In this document: positions 10,857 through 19,539 of the stretch, piece after piece | How positions within the stretch are numbered: position 1 is the stretch's first letter | Layout: each line of letters starts with the position of its first letter | Source: Romboutsia lituseburensis DSM 797 | GTDB lineage: Bacteria > Bacillota > Clostridia > Peptostreptococcales > Peptostreptococcaceae | DNA length: 64,000 nt | Assembly: GCF_900103615.1 (NCBI RefSeq) | Contig: NZ_FNGW01000004.1 | Location: 124,001-188,000, forward strand | Direction of reading: 5' to 3' | Program-made: the position numbers and the translations under genes | Notes under the pieces: generated by a model | Told to the model about the DNA's origin: nothing | Databases searched by the model: none | What the model saw: only the letters and a program-made list of their open reading frames with translations

Positions 10857-11171
10857 ATGAGTATAACTAGTTTAAATTCAAATAAAGTTAAACTTATGAT
10901 TGAAGAAAATCAATTTGATTTAATTATAGATTTAAGAACTGAAGATAATTATGAGAAAGGTCACTTACAGGGGGCTATAAATATACCTATAAATCAAATA
11001 CCAGATAAGATGGATTTTTTAAGTTATTACAAAGATAAAAAAATATTATTGTACTGTGGGATAGGTAGTCAAAGTAAAAGTGCTTGTAAAGTATTAGCTT
11101 TAAATGGATTTGAGTACTTGTATAGCTTATATAAAGGAATTAAAGATTATAAATATAGTTTAGAATATTAG
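10857..11171 (+). CDS. Single-domain rhodanese-like protein
   Basis: This 104-residue protein is one rhodanese domain. It has DLRTEDNYEKGHLQGAINIP (the CH2A-like region) and the catalytic loop LLYCGIGSQSKSACKVL with the active Cys at about residue 67. Rhodaneses transfer sulfane sulfur (thiosulfate or persulfide to an acceptor). Being near selenium genes, it could also handle selenium, but nothing in the sequence shows this. It has a strong AAGGAGG site at 10843-10849 and its own terminator, so it is probably a single-gene unit. Confidence 0.9.
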   Translation: MSITSLNSNKVKLMIEENQFDLIIDLRTEDNYEKGHLQGAINIPINQIPDKMDFLSYYKDKKILLYCGIGSQSKSACKVLALNGFEYLYSLYKGIKDYKYSLEY

Positions 11172-11176
11172 AAATA

Positions 11177-11220
11177 AAATTGTGCCCAAATATAATTTAA
11201 AGGGCACAATTTTATTTTTT
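11177..11220 (+). terminator. Terminator after rhodanese gene
   Basis: AAATTGTGCCC pairs with GGGCACAATTT (loop about 14 nt) and is followed by a long T-run. Confidence 0.88.
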
Positions 11221-11227
11221 TGTCAAG

Positions 11228-11256
11228 TTGACATTAGGTATTAAAAAAGTTACAAT
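11228..11256 (+). promoter_or_regulatory. Sigma-A promoter of the 3D-domain gene
   Basis: A perfect -35 (TTGACA, 11228-11233) and a -10 of TACAAT (11251-11256) are separated by exactly 17 bp, about 56 bp upstream of the next start codon. Confidence 0.7.
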
Positions 11257-11311
11257 CCTTTTTGCAAACATCGAAATAATATAGAGTTAAAATAAACAAG
11301 GGAGATAATAT

Positions 11312-12178
11312 ATGAACTTTGTGAATAACAAAAAAATAAAATTCTTGGCATTGGGGAGTATAATAGCCATAGGTTTAGTGGGATTAGGATATTCTTTATC
11401 TAGCAAAGATATTACTTTGATTATAAAAGGTAAAGAAAAAAATATTAGCACACATAAATCAAATGTGAAAAGAATCCTAGAAGAGCAAGACATTGAATAT
11501 GATGGAAATGATATAGTAACTTTAAAGTTAGATAGTAAAATAAAAAGTGGCGATACAATTGAGGTTATAGATGTAAGAGAACAAACTATAAGACAAAAAA
11601 AAGAAATACCTTATGAAACAAAAATAGTAGATGATAAAAATTTACTAAAGGGTAACAGTACTGTATCTACTGAAGGTGAATCTGGAAAGAATGAATTAGT
11701 TTATAAAATAACATACCATAATGGAAAAAAAGTAGATAAAAAATTTATAAAAGAAGAAGTAATATCACATCCTATAAATAAAGTAATACAAAAAGGAATA
11801 AAAGAAGAAGTAAAGGTAGCTTTATCTAGAAGTGAGATTACGAGATCAACATCAAAAGTAGATAGCTATATTAATACTACAAAAAATTATAGTGATACAT
11901 CAAAAACAGATGGAAAACAGATATCTGTTGAAGCAACTGCTTATACAGGGCATAATATAACATCTACAGGAACAAAACCTCAATGGGGAACAATAGCAGT
12001 AGATCCAACAGTAATACCTTATGGAACAAAAGTCTATATTCCTCAATTTGGAAAAACTTTTATAGCAGAAGACTGTGGAAGTGCTATAAAAGGAAATAAA
12101 ATAGATATATATATGTATGATAAAGGAGAAGTTTATAACTGGGGTAGAAGAAATATAGATGTATATATTGTAGAATAA
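11312..12178 (+). CDS. Exported DUF348/G5/3D-domain cell-wall protein (YabE-like)
   Basis: The 288-residue protein has an N-terminal membrane anchor or signal (about 10-30) and a DUF348-like segment (about 33-85). A G5-like module with repeated I/V-x-x-x-T strands follows (about 90-170), then a linker and a C-terminal 3D domain (about 208-288). The three namesake aspartates are visible: D231 in VDPTVIP, D254 in AEDCGS and D265 in KIDIYM. 3D domains resemble the lytic transglycosylase fold of MltA. Proteins of this build (B. subtilis YabE, Rpf-like) act on peptidoglycan outside the cell. GGGAG before the ATG sets the start. It is monocistronic with its own promoter. Confidence 0.85.
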   Translation: MNFVNNKKIKFLALGSIIAIGLVGLGYSLSSKDITLIIKGKEKNISTHKSNVKRILEEQDIEYDGNDIVTLKLDSKIKSGDTIEVIDVREQTIRQKKEIPYETKIVDDKNLLKGNSTVSTEGESGKNELVYKITYHNGKKVDKKFIKEEVISHPINKVIQKGIKEEVKVALSRSEITRSTSKVDSYINTTKNYSDTSKTDGKQISVEATAYTGHNITSTGTKPQWGTIAVDPTVIPYGTKVYIPQFGKTFIAEDCGSAIKGNKIDIYMYDKGEVYNWGRRNIDVYIVE

Positions 12179-12241
12179 AAAAGTATAGCCCTTGTTAATA
12201 AAGCTATTATGGGCTATATTTAAATTTGTGTACAAACTATA

Positions 12242-12270
12242 TTGAAAAACTTTAATAAAAATGTTATTAT
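12242..12270 (+). promoter_or_regulatory. Probable promoter of selC
   Basis: TTGAAA (12242-12247) and TATTAT (12265-12270) are 17 bp apart and lie 13 bp before the mature tRNA 5' end, as expected for a short tRNA leader. Confidence 0.6.
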
Positions 12271-12282
12271 AAAAATAAGCAT

Positions 12283-12379
12283 GGGGGTGGATGGGTGCTG
12301 GTGTGCCCTCTAGTCTTCAAAACTAGTATGAGGGGTTAAGAGCCTCTTAGGTGGGTTCGACTCCCACGCATTCCCGCCA
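12283..12379 (+). tRNA. selC: tRNA-Sec (anticodon TCA)
   Basis: The 97-nt sequence folds as a bacterial selenocysteine tRNA. It has a 6-bp D stem (GGGTGC/GTGCCC) with a 4-nt loop, an anticodon stem CTAGT/ACTAG with loop CTTCAAA (TCA at 12317-12319), a long variable arm (12327-12350), a 5-bp T stem GTGGG/CCCAC with loop TTCGACT, an 8-position acceptor stem, a G discriminator and an encoded CCA. Acceptor pairs 4 and 5 are G-U, and the eighth position is G opposite G. UGA decoding in this organism depends on it together with selA, selB and selD at 1-4161. Confidence 0.95.
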
Positions 12380-12383
12380 ATCA

Positions 12384-12412
12384 AAAAGAACTCATATGAG
12401 TTCTTTTTTATT
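12384..12412. terminator. Bidirectional terminator between selC and the convergent gene
   Basis: AAAGAACTCATATGAGTTCTTT is a perfect palindrome flanked by A-run and T-run. It can end selC transcription on the plus strand and the 12414-13172 gene on the minus strand. Confidence 0.85.
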
Positions 12413-12413
12413 T

Positions 12414-13172
12414 TTATCTAATTATATTACTACTAAATAAATCAAACGTATTTTTAGAATAATTAAAGTTATAAACTTCTTTTTTAGTAATCTCCTTTAT
12501 TTTTTCTGGAGATTTATCTTTTTGTGAAGAGAATAATTCAGTCCTGTAGACTGAGGTTGTTACAATGCATAGTATCTTAGGTATATCTCCGGGAACATAG
12601 TCTATAGATGAAATTTCTATTTCTTTAAAGCTATCATTATCTTTGGATATAAATTTTTCATCATACGTACTTTTTTTAAAAACGGATATAAATGTATTGT
12701 TTTGTTTAAAAAAAACTTCAAATAGTTTTTTTTCATTAAATTCAGCTGATTCATTTTTATCTTTTTGTTCAACTATTAAAAAATTATTATAAAAATAGAA
12801 GTTATCTATTAAAGATAAATTATCTATTAAGTATTTAAATTTATAATTATTGTTGTCAATTTTATTATAAATAGCTATAAAAGAAACTTGTTCCGGTAAT
12901 GATAAAGTAAACGCTATATTACTTTTAGGTAGATTAGGGATATTTTCCGTGATTTGGATTTCAAAATAATCTGCATATTTTATAAGATTATTTTTATTAG
13001 TGTCTTTTAAAATAGATGTAATTAAATTATAATTATCATTATTATGCTTAGCAGTTTGAGCATAAGATATAGGTAATAAATCAACAGTATTGTATTGTTT
13101 AATGATTAGATTACCTAATATAAGTAAGTTTATAACAAGAAGAAAACTTAATAGTTTTATAAGTTTATTCAA
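12414..13172 (-). CDS. Unknown exported or membrane-anchored protein
   Basis: I do not recognise this 252-residue protein. It starts with a Lys-bearing N-terminus and one hydrophobic segment (about 6-24, LLSFLLVINLLILGNLIIK), so it is secreted or anchored by one helix. A following AQTA could serve as a signal-peptidase site. The rest is polar and Asn/Lys/Asp-rich with alternating strands and no Cys cluster or catalytic motif. An AAGGAGG site (complement of 13179-13185) is well placed before the ATG. It stands alone between the selC terminator and the divergent tcdA gene. Confidence 0.75.
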   Translation of the reverse strand: MNKLIKLLSFLLVINLLILGNLIIKQYNTVDLLPISYAQTAKHNNDNYNLITSILKDTNKNNLIKYADYFEIQITENIPNLPKSNIAFTLSLPEQVSFIAIYNKIDNNNYKFKYLIDNLSLIDNFYFYNNFLIVEQKDKNESAEFNEKKLFEVFFKQNNTFISVFKKSTYDEKFISKDNDSFKEIEISSIDYVPGDIPKILCIVTTSVYRTELFSSQKDKSPEKIKEITKKEVYNFNYSKNTFDLFSSNIIR

Positions 13173-13254
13173 TTTAAACCTCCTTAAAAATTAGGATTTA
13201 ATAATAAAATATATTCTATTAAGTTAAAATAAATACTTTAGGAGAACATTATAA

Positions 13255-13962
13255 ATGGAAAAAAATTTTACAATGAGAACTAGTCTGATAGTCGGCGATG
13301 AAGGTATAGAAAAATTAAAAAAATCAAATGTAATTGTATTTGGTGTTGGAGGTGTAGGTAGCTTTGCAGCAGAAGCTATAGCTAGAGCTGGAGTAGGAAA
13401 CCTAACAATTGTAGATTTTGATGATGTTGACATAACAAATATAAATAGACAATTACCTGCACTTCATTCTACTGTAGGAAAATATAAAGTAGAAGTTATG
13501 AAAGAAAGAATCTTAGATATTAATCCTAATATAAATATAAAAGCAATAAGAAATGTGTATAATAAAGATACTAGTGAAGAGATACTATGTGAAGATTATG
13601 ACTATGTAGTGGATGCTATAGATATGGTAACTTCAAAAATTCACTTAATAGAAACTTGTAAGTCAAAAGGTTTAGAAATAATAAGTTCTATGGGAATGGG
13701 AAATAAATTAGATCCAACCAAGATAGTAGTGACAGATATACATAAAACAAGTATGTGCCCATTAGCTAAAGTAATGAGAAAAGAGCTAAAAGATAGAAGA
13801 ATAAAGAAGTTAAAGGTAGTGTATTCAACTGAAAAGCCATCAGATTTAAAAAAGAAAATACTAAATGGCAAAAAAATAACTCCAGGAAGTACATCTTTTG
13901 TACCATCAGTTGGAGGTCTAATAATAGCATCAGTAGTAATAAATGATTTATTAAATAAATAA
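13255..13962 (+). CDS. tcdA: tRNA threonylcarbamoyladenosine dehydratase
   Basis: TcdA (CsdL) is an E1-like enzyme that uses ATP to cyclise t6A37 of ANN-decoding tRNAs to ct6A. The 235-residue protein has the N-terminal family signature around SLIVGDEGIEKLK and a Rossmann nucleotide loop VFGVGGVGSFAAEAIARAG. NINRQLPALHSTVGKYKVEV is typical of ThiF/TcdA, as are DAIDMVTSKIHLI and the C-terminal TPGSTSFVPSVGGLI. AGGAGA lies 9 nt upstream of the ATG. It is a single gene ended by the hairpin at 13970-14010. The related t6A-linked enzyme MtaB is at 60118. Confidence 0.94.
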   Translation: MEKNFTMRTSLIVGDEGIEKLKKSNVIVFGVGGVGSFAAEAIARAGVGNLTIVDFDDVDITNINRQLPALHSTVGKYKVEVMKERILDINPNINIKAIRNVYNKDTSEEILCEDYDYVVDAIDMVTSKIHLIETCKSKGLEIISSMGMGNKLDPTKIVVTDIHKTSMCPLAKVMRKELKDRRIKKLKVVYSTEKPSDLKKKILNGKKITPGSTSFVPSVGGLIIASVVINDLLNK

Positions 13963-13969
13963 AAAATAT

Positions 13970-14010
13970 AAGGCAGATTAATGATAATATAATTATTTTT
14001 AATCTGCCTT
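13970..14010. terminator. Terminator between convergent tcdA and hydrolase genes
   Basis: AAGGCAGATTA pairs with TAATCTGCCTT (with one base change in the loop-side pairs). The better T-tail is on the minus strand, so it mainly ends the 14030-14857 gene, although it also sits just after tcdA. Confidence 0.7.
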
Positions 14011-14029
14011 ATTGAATTGCTTAATATTT

Positions 14030-14857
14030 TTATTTATATTTTTTCTTAGTGTATATTATTTCTCCGTTACTATATAATACTATATCTCCAGACAAATCAG
14101 TTCTATAGGTTGTGACATTGTGGTCTTTTAAATTTTTCAAGGTAGTGTTATGGGGGTGACCATATTGATTTTTATACCCGCATGAAATAACAGCTACATC
14201 AGGTGTTGTTTCATCTAGAAACTCTGAAGTTGTAGAAGACTTACTCCCATGATGTCCAACTTTTAGAAAATCTATATCTTCAAGATTAAATGAATTAATA
14301 ATATCAGATTCATTACTACTTTCAGCATCTCCTGTAAATAAAAATGATTTATTTTTAAAACTTAATTTAAATACTATTGAATTTAGGTTATTGTCATCCT
14401 GTATATACGAAGGACTTAAAACAAATAAATCTATATAATTATCTATTGAGAAATTATCGCCTTTATACACATAATTTAGTGGAACCTGCTTTTGATTGCA
14501 TGCAGATATTAAATCGTTATAACTATCAGATGTAATCGTTTGTTCTGGAAGATATAACCCTTTAACATTGAATTTATTTACGACAGCATCTAATCCGCCT
14601 ATATGGTCTGAGTCGGGGTGTGTAGCTATTAAAAAATCTATTGTTTTTATTTTATGTTTTTTCAAGTAGCCTTTAACTATATGTTCACTTTCGTTAGTAC
14701 CGCCATCTATTAATAATGTTTTAGAATTAGGTGTTTTAATCAATATACTATCGCCTTGACCTACATCTATTATATGAATTTCCAATAGGGAATTTTTGCC
14801 ACAACCAGATAAAAGTGTTATTATAATAAGTATTATATAAAAAAATTTCTTTCTTAT
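14030..14857 (-). CDS. ComEC-type metallo-beta-lactamase-fold lipoprotein, AUA start suspected
   Basis: The core (first canonical start TTG 14785, 251 residues) is a ComEC/Rec2-like MBL hydrolase: IHIIDVGQGDSILI, metal motif THPDSDHIGG, TGDAESS and KVGHHGSKSSTTSEF. In the same frame upstream lies a textbook lipoprotein signal, RKKFFYIILIIITLLSGC, with lipobox LLSGC and Cys at residue 19 if translation begins at the ATA of 14857-14855. A GGAG site sits 9 nt before that ATA, and an in-frame stop lies just beyond, so no ATG/GTG/TTG start is available for the signal. The protein is thus probably a surface-anchored nuclease- or hydrolase-like enzyme of about 275 residues started at AUA, unless the sequence has an error. 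The ComEC channel at 17188 lacks exactly this domain. Confidence 0.8.
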   Translation of the reverse strand: MRKKFFYIILIIITLLSGCGKNSLLEIHIIDVGQGDSILIKTPNSKTLLIDGGTNESEHIVKGYLKKHKIKTIDFLIATHPDSDHIGGLDAVVNKFNVKGLYLPEQTITSDSYNDLISACNQKQVPLNYVYKGDNFSIDNYIDLFVLSPSYIQDDNNLNSIVFKLSFKNKSFLFTGDAESSNESDIINSFNLEDIDFLKVGHHGSKSSTTSEFLDETTPDVAVISCGYKNQYGHPHNTTLKNLKDHNVTTYRTDLSGDIVLYSNGEIIYTKKKYK

Positions 14858-15034
14858 AAAAAATCACTCCATTCACAAAATGTTTATATAAATACAATAT
14901 GGGTAAAATAATTTAATACAAATTTCATATTTTAGATTTTATACAAATTCTAAGAATTAAATTCAAAAAAAGAAAATAAATAGATAAGAAATGAAAATAA
15001 TATAACAAGACAAAAAAAAATTTCAGGAGGCATT

Positions 15035-15940
15035 ATGATTTTTAAAGAGATTAATATAGATTCAAAAAAGGAATTAGACCCATATTTTGAAATGGTTGAT
15101 TATGAAGCATGCGAATATTGTTTTAGTACCCTTTATATGTGGCAGCACGTATATAAGACAGGATATTATATAGGTGATGATTTTGCAGTAATAGTTGGAG
15201 AGTACGAAGGAGATAGTTTTTCTATACTACCATTAGCAACTAGAGAGAAATTACCTAAAGTAATAGATTTTGTTATAGATTACTTTGAAAAATCAAACAA
15301 AAAGATATACTTAAGAGGAATAACATCAGAGGTAGTAGAACTTTTAAAAGAAAAATATCCTAATAAATTTGAATATATAGAAGAGCGAGATTTATTTGAT
15401 TATATATATGATGCAGAAAGTTTAAGAACATTAGCAGGTAGAAAAAATCAAAAGAAAAGAAACCATATAAATTATTTTATAAAAGAATATGAAGCAAGAT
15501 TTGAGTATAAGCTTTTAGATAAAGAAAATTTTGATGAATGCTTAGATTTAATGAAAGACTGGACTAGCAATAAAGAAGAAAATGATGAATTTGATGAAGG
15601 GATGGACGATGAACTTTTAGGAATAAAAAAAATATTTGATGATTTTGAAGTCTTAAAAGATAAAGTTAAAATAGCTGGTATATATGTAGATAATAAGTTA
15701 GAAGCATTTACTATAGGTGAACTTTTAAACAACAATATGGCTTTAGTACACATAGAGAAAGCAAATCCTAATATAAGAGGATTATACCCTTATATAAATC
15801 AGCAATTTATTGTTAATGAATTCGAAAACGTAGATTTTGTAAATAGAGAAGAAGACTTAGGTATTGAAGGTCTTAGAAAGGCAAAACTTTCATACCATCC
15901 GTGTAAATTTGTTGAAAAATACACTGTCAGGGAGGCGTAA
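15035..15940 (+). CDS. DUF2156 (phosphatidylglycerol lysyltransferase C-terminal-like) protein
   Basis: The 301-residue protein matches the clostridial DUF2156 family, which has a tandem GNAT-like fold related to the lysyl-transfer half of MprF. Visible family features are the aromatic N-terminus (CEYCFSTLYMWQH), GRKNQKKRNHINYF near residue 140 and a conserved C-terminal NREEDLGIEGLRKAKLSYHP. There are no membrane helices, so it is cytoplasmic. Its substrate is unknown; aminoacyl transfer from tRNA is a possibility from the fold only. CAGGAGG precedes the ATG. It is 1 bp from, and probably coupled to, the GNAT gene behind it. Confidence 0.85.
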   Translation: MIFKEINIDSKKELDPYFEMVDYEACEYCFSTLYMWQHVYKTGYYIGDDFAVIVGEYEGDSFSILPLATREKLPKVIDFVIDYFEKSNKKIYLRGITSEVVELLKEKYPNKFEYIEERDLFDYIYDAESLRTLAGRKNQKKRNHINYFIKEYEARFEYKLLDKENFDECLDLMKDWTSNKEENDEFDEGMDDELLGIKKIFDDFEVLKDKVKIAGIYVDNKLEAFTIGELLNNNMALVHIEKANPNIRGLYPYINQQFIVNEFENVDFVNREEDLGIEGLRKAKLSYHPCKFVEKYTVREA

Positions 15941-15941
15941 T

Positions 15942-17099
15942 ATGAAGATAAGACACGCTAAAGAAGATGAATTAAAGGATATAAAAAATATTTGGAATTA
16001 TTGTTTTAATGATGGAGAAAGTTTTGTAGAGTATTATTTTAAAGATAAATATAAAAGACACAATACTATTGTAGTTGAGGATGAAGGTGAGGTAGTTTCT
16101 TCTCTTCAACTCAATCAATATAAAATAAATCTAAATAATAAGATTTATAATACTTCCTACGTTGTAGGCGTATCAACATTACCTCAAGTTAGAGGTCGTG
16201 GTTATATGAAAAATATAATGAAATTTATGTTAAAGGAACTATATAGAAAAAATCAATTAGTTTCAATATTAATGCCTATTGACTATAGGTTATATAGAAA
16301 GTATGGATATGAACATTGTTATGACCAAATAGAATATAATATAAATATAGAAGATTTAAGTAGCTACAAAATAAATGGAAAATTATACAAAGCAAATCGA
16401 TATAATATAAATGAATTAGTAGATATAAGTAAAGATTTTTTAAAAGATGTAAATGGAAATGTAGAAAGAGACGATAAGTTTTATCAAAGTCTGTTAGAAG
16501 AAATAAAAAGTGAGAATGGCCATATATACATACACGAAAATGATGGAAGTGAAGGATATATAATATATTTTTTAGATGGAGAAACTATGTTTGTCAGAGA
16601 AATATATTATAAAAATATGGATTCTCTAAAATCTATGCTAAAGTTTATATATAATCATAATACACAGTGTAAAAAGGTTAAAATATCGGCTCCTATAAAT
16701 GATAAAATAAAATTTGTACTAGACAATCCAAGGACATGTGATATAAAAATTAAACCATTTATGATGGGAAGAATAATAAACTTAAAGGCTTACTTGGAGA
16801 GTTTAACTATAAAAAGTAATATAGAAGGAAGTTTAAATATATTAGTAAAAGATAACTATATAGAGAATAATAATGGCGTATTTAAAATACAAATAAAAAA
16901 TAATAGACTATTTGTAGAAAAAGTAAATGAGAAACATACTGTTTCATTTAATATAAACACATTGACACAACTAGCATTTTCATATATTGATATAGATGAA
17001 GCTATACTATTAAATGATTTAAAAATAAGTAAAAGAGATATTAGTTTATTAAATTATATATTTAAAAAGCGTAATAACTATATAAATGAATACGTTTAA
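15942..17099 (+). CDS. GNAT family N-acetyltransferase, Eis-like
   Basis: The 385-residue product has an N-terminal GNAT domain with the acetyl-CoA loop (VGVSTLPQVRGRGYMKNIM) at about 80-100 and a second GNAT-like half (SILMPIDYRLYRKYGYEHC). A C-terminal SCP2-like region (about 285-385) follows, as in Eis-type acetyltransferases. Its acceptor is not known. A longer frame opens at 15864, but GGAGG at 15930-15934 points to the ATG at 15942, immediately after the stop of the DUF2156 gene. The pair is therefore translationally linked. Confidence 0.85.
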   Translation: MKIRHAKEDELKDIKNIWNYCFNDGESFVEYYFKDKYKRHNTIVVEDEGEVVSSLQLNQYKINLNNKIYNTSYVVGVSTLPQVRGRGYMKNIMKFMLKELYRKNQLVSILMPIDYRLYRKYGYEHCYDQIEYNINIEDLSSYKINGKLYKANRYNINELVDISKDFLKDVNGNVERDDKFYQSLLEEIKSENGHIYIHENDGSEGYIIYFLDGETMFVREIYYKNMDSLKSMLKFIYNHNTQCKKVKISAPINDKIKFVLDNPRTCDIKIKPFMMGRIINLKAYLESLTIKSNIEGSLNILVKDNYIENNNGVFKIQIKNNRLFVEKVNEKHTVSFNINTLTQLAFSYIDIDEAILLNDLKISKRDISLLNYIFKKRNNYINEYV

Positions 17100-17111
17100 A
17101 AACATACTTTT

Positions 17112-17135
17112 AGAGACTTCATGTCTCTTTTTTTG
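17112..17135 (+). terminator. Terminator after GNAT gene
   Basis: AGAGAC-TTCAT-GTCTCT followed by seven T residues. Confidence 0.85.
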
Positions 17136-17187
17136 TTTTAAAAATTAATATATTGATGATAATTAAAAATAAAACAAGGAGTTAATA

Positions 17188-18447
17188 ATGAGGAGACCGC
17201 TTCTAATTGTATTTTTAATAATTATGATAATATCATTACTATATACAAATAATAAAATACTTGATTGTAGTTACAATGATGAGAAAGTAGAGATAACAGG
17301 AATTGTTGAATATAAAAAGGAAAAAGAAAAATATGATGAGTATAAGATTTCTAAAATTTTAGTTAGAGACTATACTAAAAGTAGAAATATTAAAGTTGGA
17401 GATAAAATAATTATAAGTGGAAAATTTAAATCTCTAGGAAAAATGAATAATTTTGAATTTGATTACGGAAGATACCTGAAAAGCATAGGATGCGAAGGCT
17501 TAATTTATATACAAAGCTATAAAATAATAGGTGAAAGTAAATTTTATAAAGGTTTAGGTAAATTAAAAGAGTATATAAGAAATTCAAATAGATATTTATA
17601 TAAAAAAAATTCGGATTTTATTAATTCATTAGTTTTAGGAGAGAAGGATGAGTTATCAGAAAATGAAAAAGATATGTTTTCTAGAACTGGAACAAGCCAT
17701 ATAATAGCTATATCTGGACTTCATACAGGCATACTATGTGTATTAATTTCATTTATAATAGGAGGAGTTAACAAATTTTATAAACTAGTAATTCTTATAA
17801 CTATTATGTTTATATACTGTATAATGATAGGTAGTTCGCCATCTATACTTAGAGCTATATTTTTTATAATAGTATTGTATATAGCGGTTTTTACAGATAG
17901 AAAAAGAGATGGTATAAGTACCTTATCTTTAATAGGTATTATTTTATTAGTAAATAACCCATATATTTTATATAATATAAGTTTCCAATTGTCTTTTCTT
18001 GCAACATTGTCTATAATATATTTCTATGGTTATTTAAATAATAAGCTAAAAATAAGTGTTATTTCATTAACTTTGGCTTCAAATATTTTAACATTGCCAA
18101 TAATATATTATAATTTTAATGGTATACCAATAATATCTGTTATTAGTAATATAATAATAGTACCGTTTATAGGGATTATAATATATGTAAGTATTTTAAG
18201 TGTAGTTTTATTTAATATAAATATAACTATATCAAAATATATAGCGTATTTTAATTGTATAATAATAAATGCTATATACTTTTTATTATGCAATTTAAGT
18301 GATTTAGATTTTGCATATGTAGAAATAGAAAATCCAAGTAAAGTTTATGTAATAATTTACTATACAGTAGTATTTTCATATATGATTTATAAAGAATTAA
18401 AGGTTATGAAGGAGCAGACGAATGAATTACAAGGATATTATAAATAA
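17188..18447 (+). CDS. comEC: ComEC/Rec2 family channel protein without the hydrolase domain
   Basis: ComEC carries one strand of DNA across the membrane during competence. This 419-residue protein has the N-terminal membrane segment and OB-like DUF4131 region (about 25-115). The Competence domain follows with about eight helices, including GTSHIIAISGLHTGIL, GSSPSILRAI and ISFQLSFLATLSI. It ends after the membrane domain. The C-terminal metallo-beta-lactamase domain found in most ComEC proteins is missing; a stand-alone protein of that type is encoded at 14030-14857. The gene overlaps holA by 26 bp. No other competence genes are in view. Confidence 0.9.
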   Translation: MRRPLLIVFLIIMIISLLYTNNKILDCSYNDEKVEITGIVEYKKEKEKYDEYKISKILVRDYTKSRNIKVGDKIIISGKFKSLGKMNNFEFDYGRYLKSIGCEGLIYIQSYKIIGESKFYKGLGKLKEYIRNSNRYLYKKNSDFINSLVLGEKDELSENEKDMFSRTGTSHIIAISGLHTGILCVLISFIIGGVNKFYKLVILITIMFIYCIMIGSSPSILRAIFFIIVLYIAVFTDRKRDGISTLSLIGIILLVNNPYILYNISFQLSFLATLSIIYFYGYLNNKLKISVISLTLASNILTLPIIYYNFNGIPIISVISNIIIVPFIGIIIYVSILSVVLFNINITISKYIAYFNCIIINAIYFLLCNLSDLDFAYVEIENPSKVYVIIYYTVVFSYMIYKELKVMKEQTNELQGYYK

Positions 18448-19465
18448 TCTTAAAAATAGAAATTTTGAAAAGACATATCTTTTTTATGGAAGAGAATATT
18501 ATTTAATTGAAAATACTATAAAAGTATTTAAGGAAAGCTTAAGTGAAGGTATGGTTGATTTTAACTTAGATATTATAGATGGTAAAGAAACTATGCTAGA
18601 TCAACTTATAAGTTCTATAGAGACTCTTCCTTTTATGGATGATAGAAAGATAGTGATAGTAAAAGATTTTGAGTTATTAAAAGGTAAGAAGAAAAACTTT
18701 ACGGATAGTGATGAAAAGTATTTGATTGAACACTTAGATAACATTCCTGATAGCACGGTATTAGTTTTTATAGTTTATGGAGATGTAGACAAAAGAAAAT
18801 CTTTAGTAAAGAAGATTGATAAAAATGGAATAGTATTCAATTGTGATAAGTTATCAGACATGGATTTATTTAAGTGGGTAAAAAAGAAGTTTGAGGCTAA
18901 AAATGTAATTATAGATAATCCACAAATAATGTATTTTATAGAACAAGAAGGATATAGAGATAAAAGTAGTGAAAAAACTTTATCGGACTTAGAAAATGAA
19001 ATAAATAAAATTAGTTCATTTGTAGGAAAAGGAAATAAAGTAAGCAATGAAGTTATAGACAAACTTTCTCAAAAAAAGGTAGAAAATGATATATTTAAGC
19101 TTATCGACTATATAGGAGAAAAAAATTCTTCTAATGCTATGAAAATTTTAAATGACATGATATATGAAGGAGAGTCTGTACTTGGAATATTTGCTATGAT
19201 AGCAAGACAATTTAAAGTAGTAATGCAAGTTAGGCAACTTCAGACAGAGGGATATACATCAAAAGTTATTGCTGAAAAATTAAAAATCCATCCATTTGTA
19301 GCAGGGAAGGCGTTAAAACAGTGTAATAATTTCTCGGATGAAGTAATAATTGATATGTTAAATTATATATTAGAGAGTGATTATAAAATAAAAAATGGAC
19401 TAGTTAGAGATACTTTGGCTATAGAGATGTTATTAAGCAAGTATTGTCAAAAGAATATAAGTTAA
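18422..19465 (+). CDS. holA: DNA polymerase III subunit delta
   Basis: HolA is the clamp-loader wrench subunit that opens the sliding clamp. The 347-residue protein shows the family's RuvA/AAA-like order: TYLFYGREYYLIE at the N-terminus, LPFMDDRKIVIVKD near residue 70, a central SEKTLSDLENEINKI and the C-terminal helical collar (KNGLVRDTLAIEMLLSKYC). AAGGAG at 18409-18414 sits 7 nt before the ATG, inside the end of comEC. In Firmicutes comEC-holA-(rpsT) is a common order, and rpsT is indeed next, on the opposite strand. Confidence 0.95.
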   Translation: MNYKDIINNLKNRNFEKTYLFYGREYYLIENTIKVFKESLSEGMVDFNLDIIDGKETMLDQLISSIETLPFMDDRKIVIVKDFELLKGKKKNFTDSDEKYLIEHLDNIPDSTVLVFIVYGDVDKRKSLVKKIDKNGIVFNCDKLSDMDLFKWVKKKFEAKNVIIDNPQIMYFIEQEGYRDKSSEKTLSDLENEINKISSFVGKGNKVSNEVIDKLSQKKVENDIFKLIDYIGEKNSSNAMKILNDMIYEGESVLGIFAMIARQFKVVMQVRQLQTEGYTSKVIAEKLKIHPFVAGKALKQCNNFSDEVIIDMLNYILESDYKIKNGLVRDTLAIEMLLSKYCQKNIS

Positions 19466-19501
19466 AAGCCTTAGGTAGAAAAATCTATCTAAGGCTTTTG
19501 T
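19464..19501 (+). terminator. Terminator after holA
   Basis: AAAAGCCTTAG pairs with CTAAGGCTTTT, and TAGA/TCTA extends the stem. It overlaps the holA stop codon. Confidence 0.8.
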
Positions 19502-19539
19502 TATGTTATGTTTTACATTTGAGTAATAATAAAGTAAAA

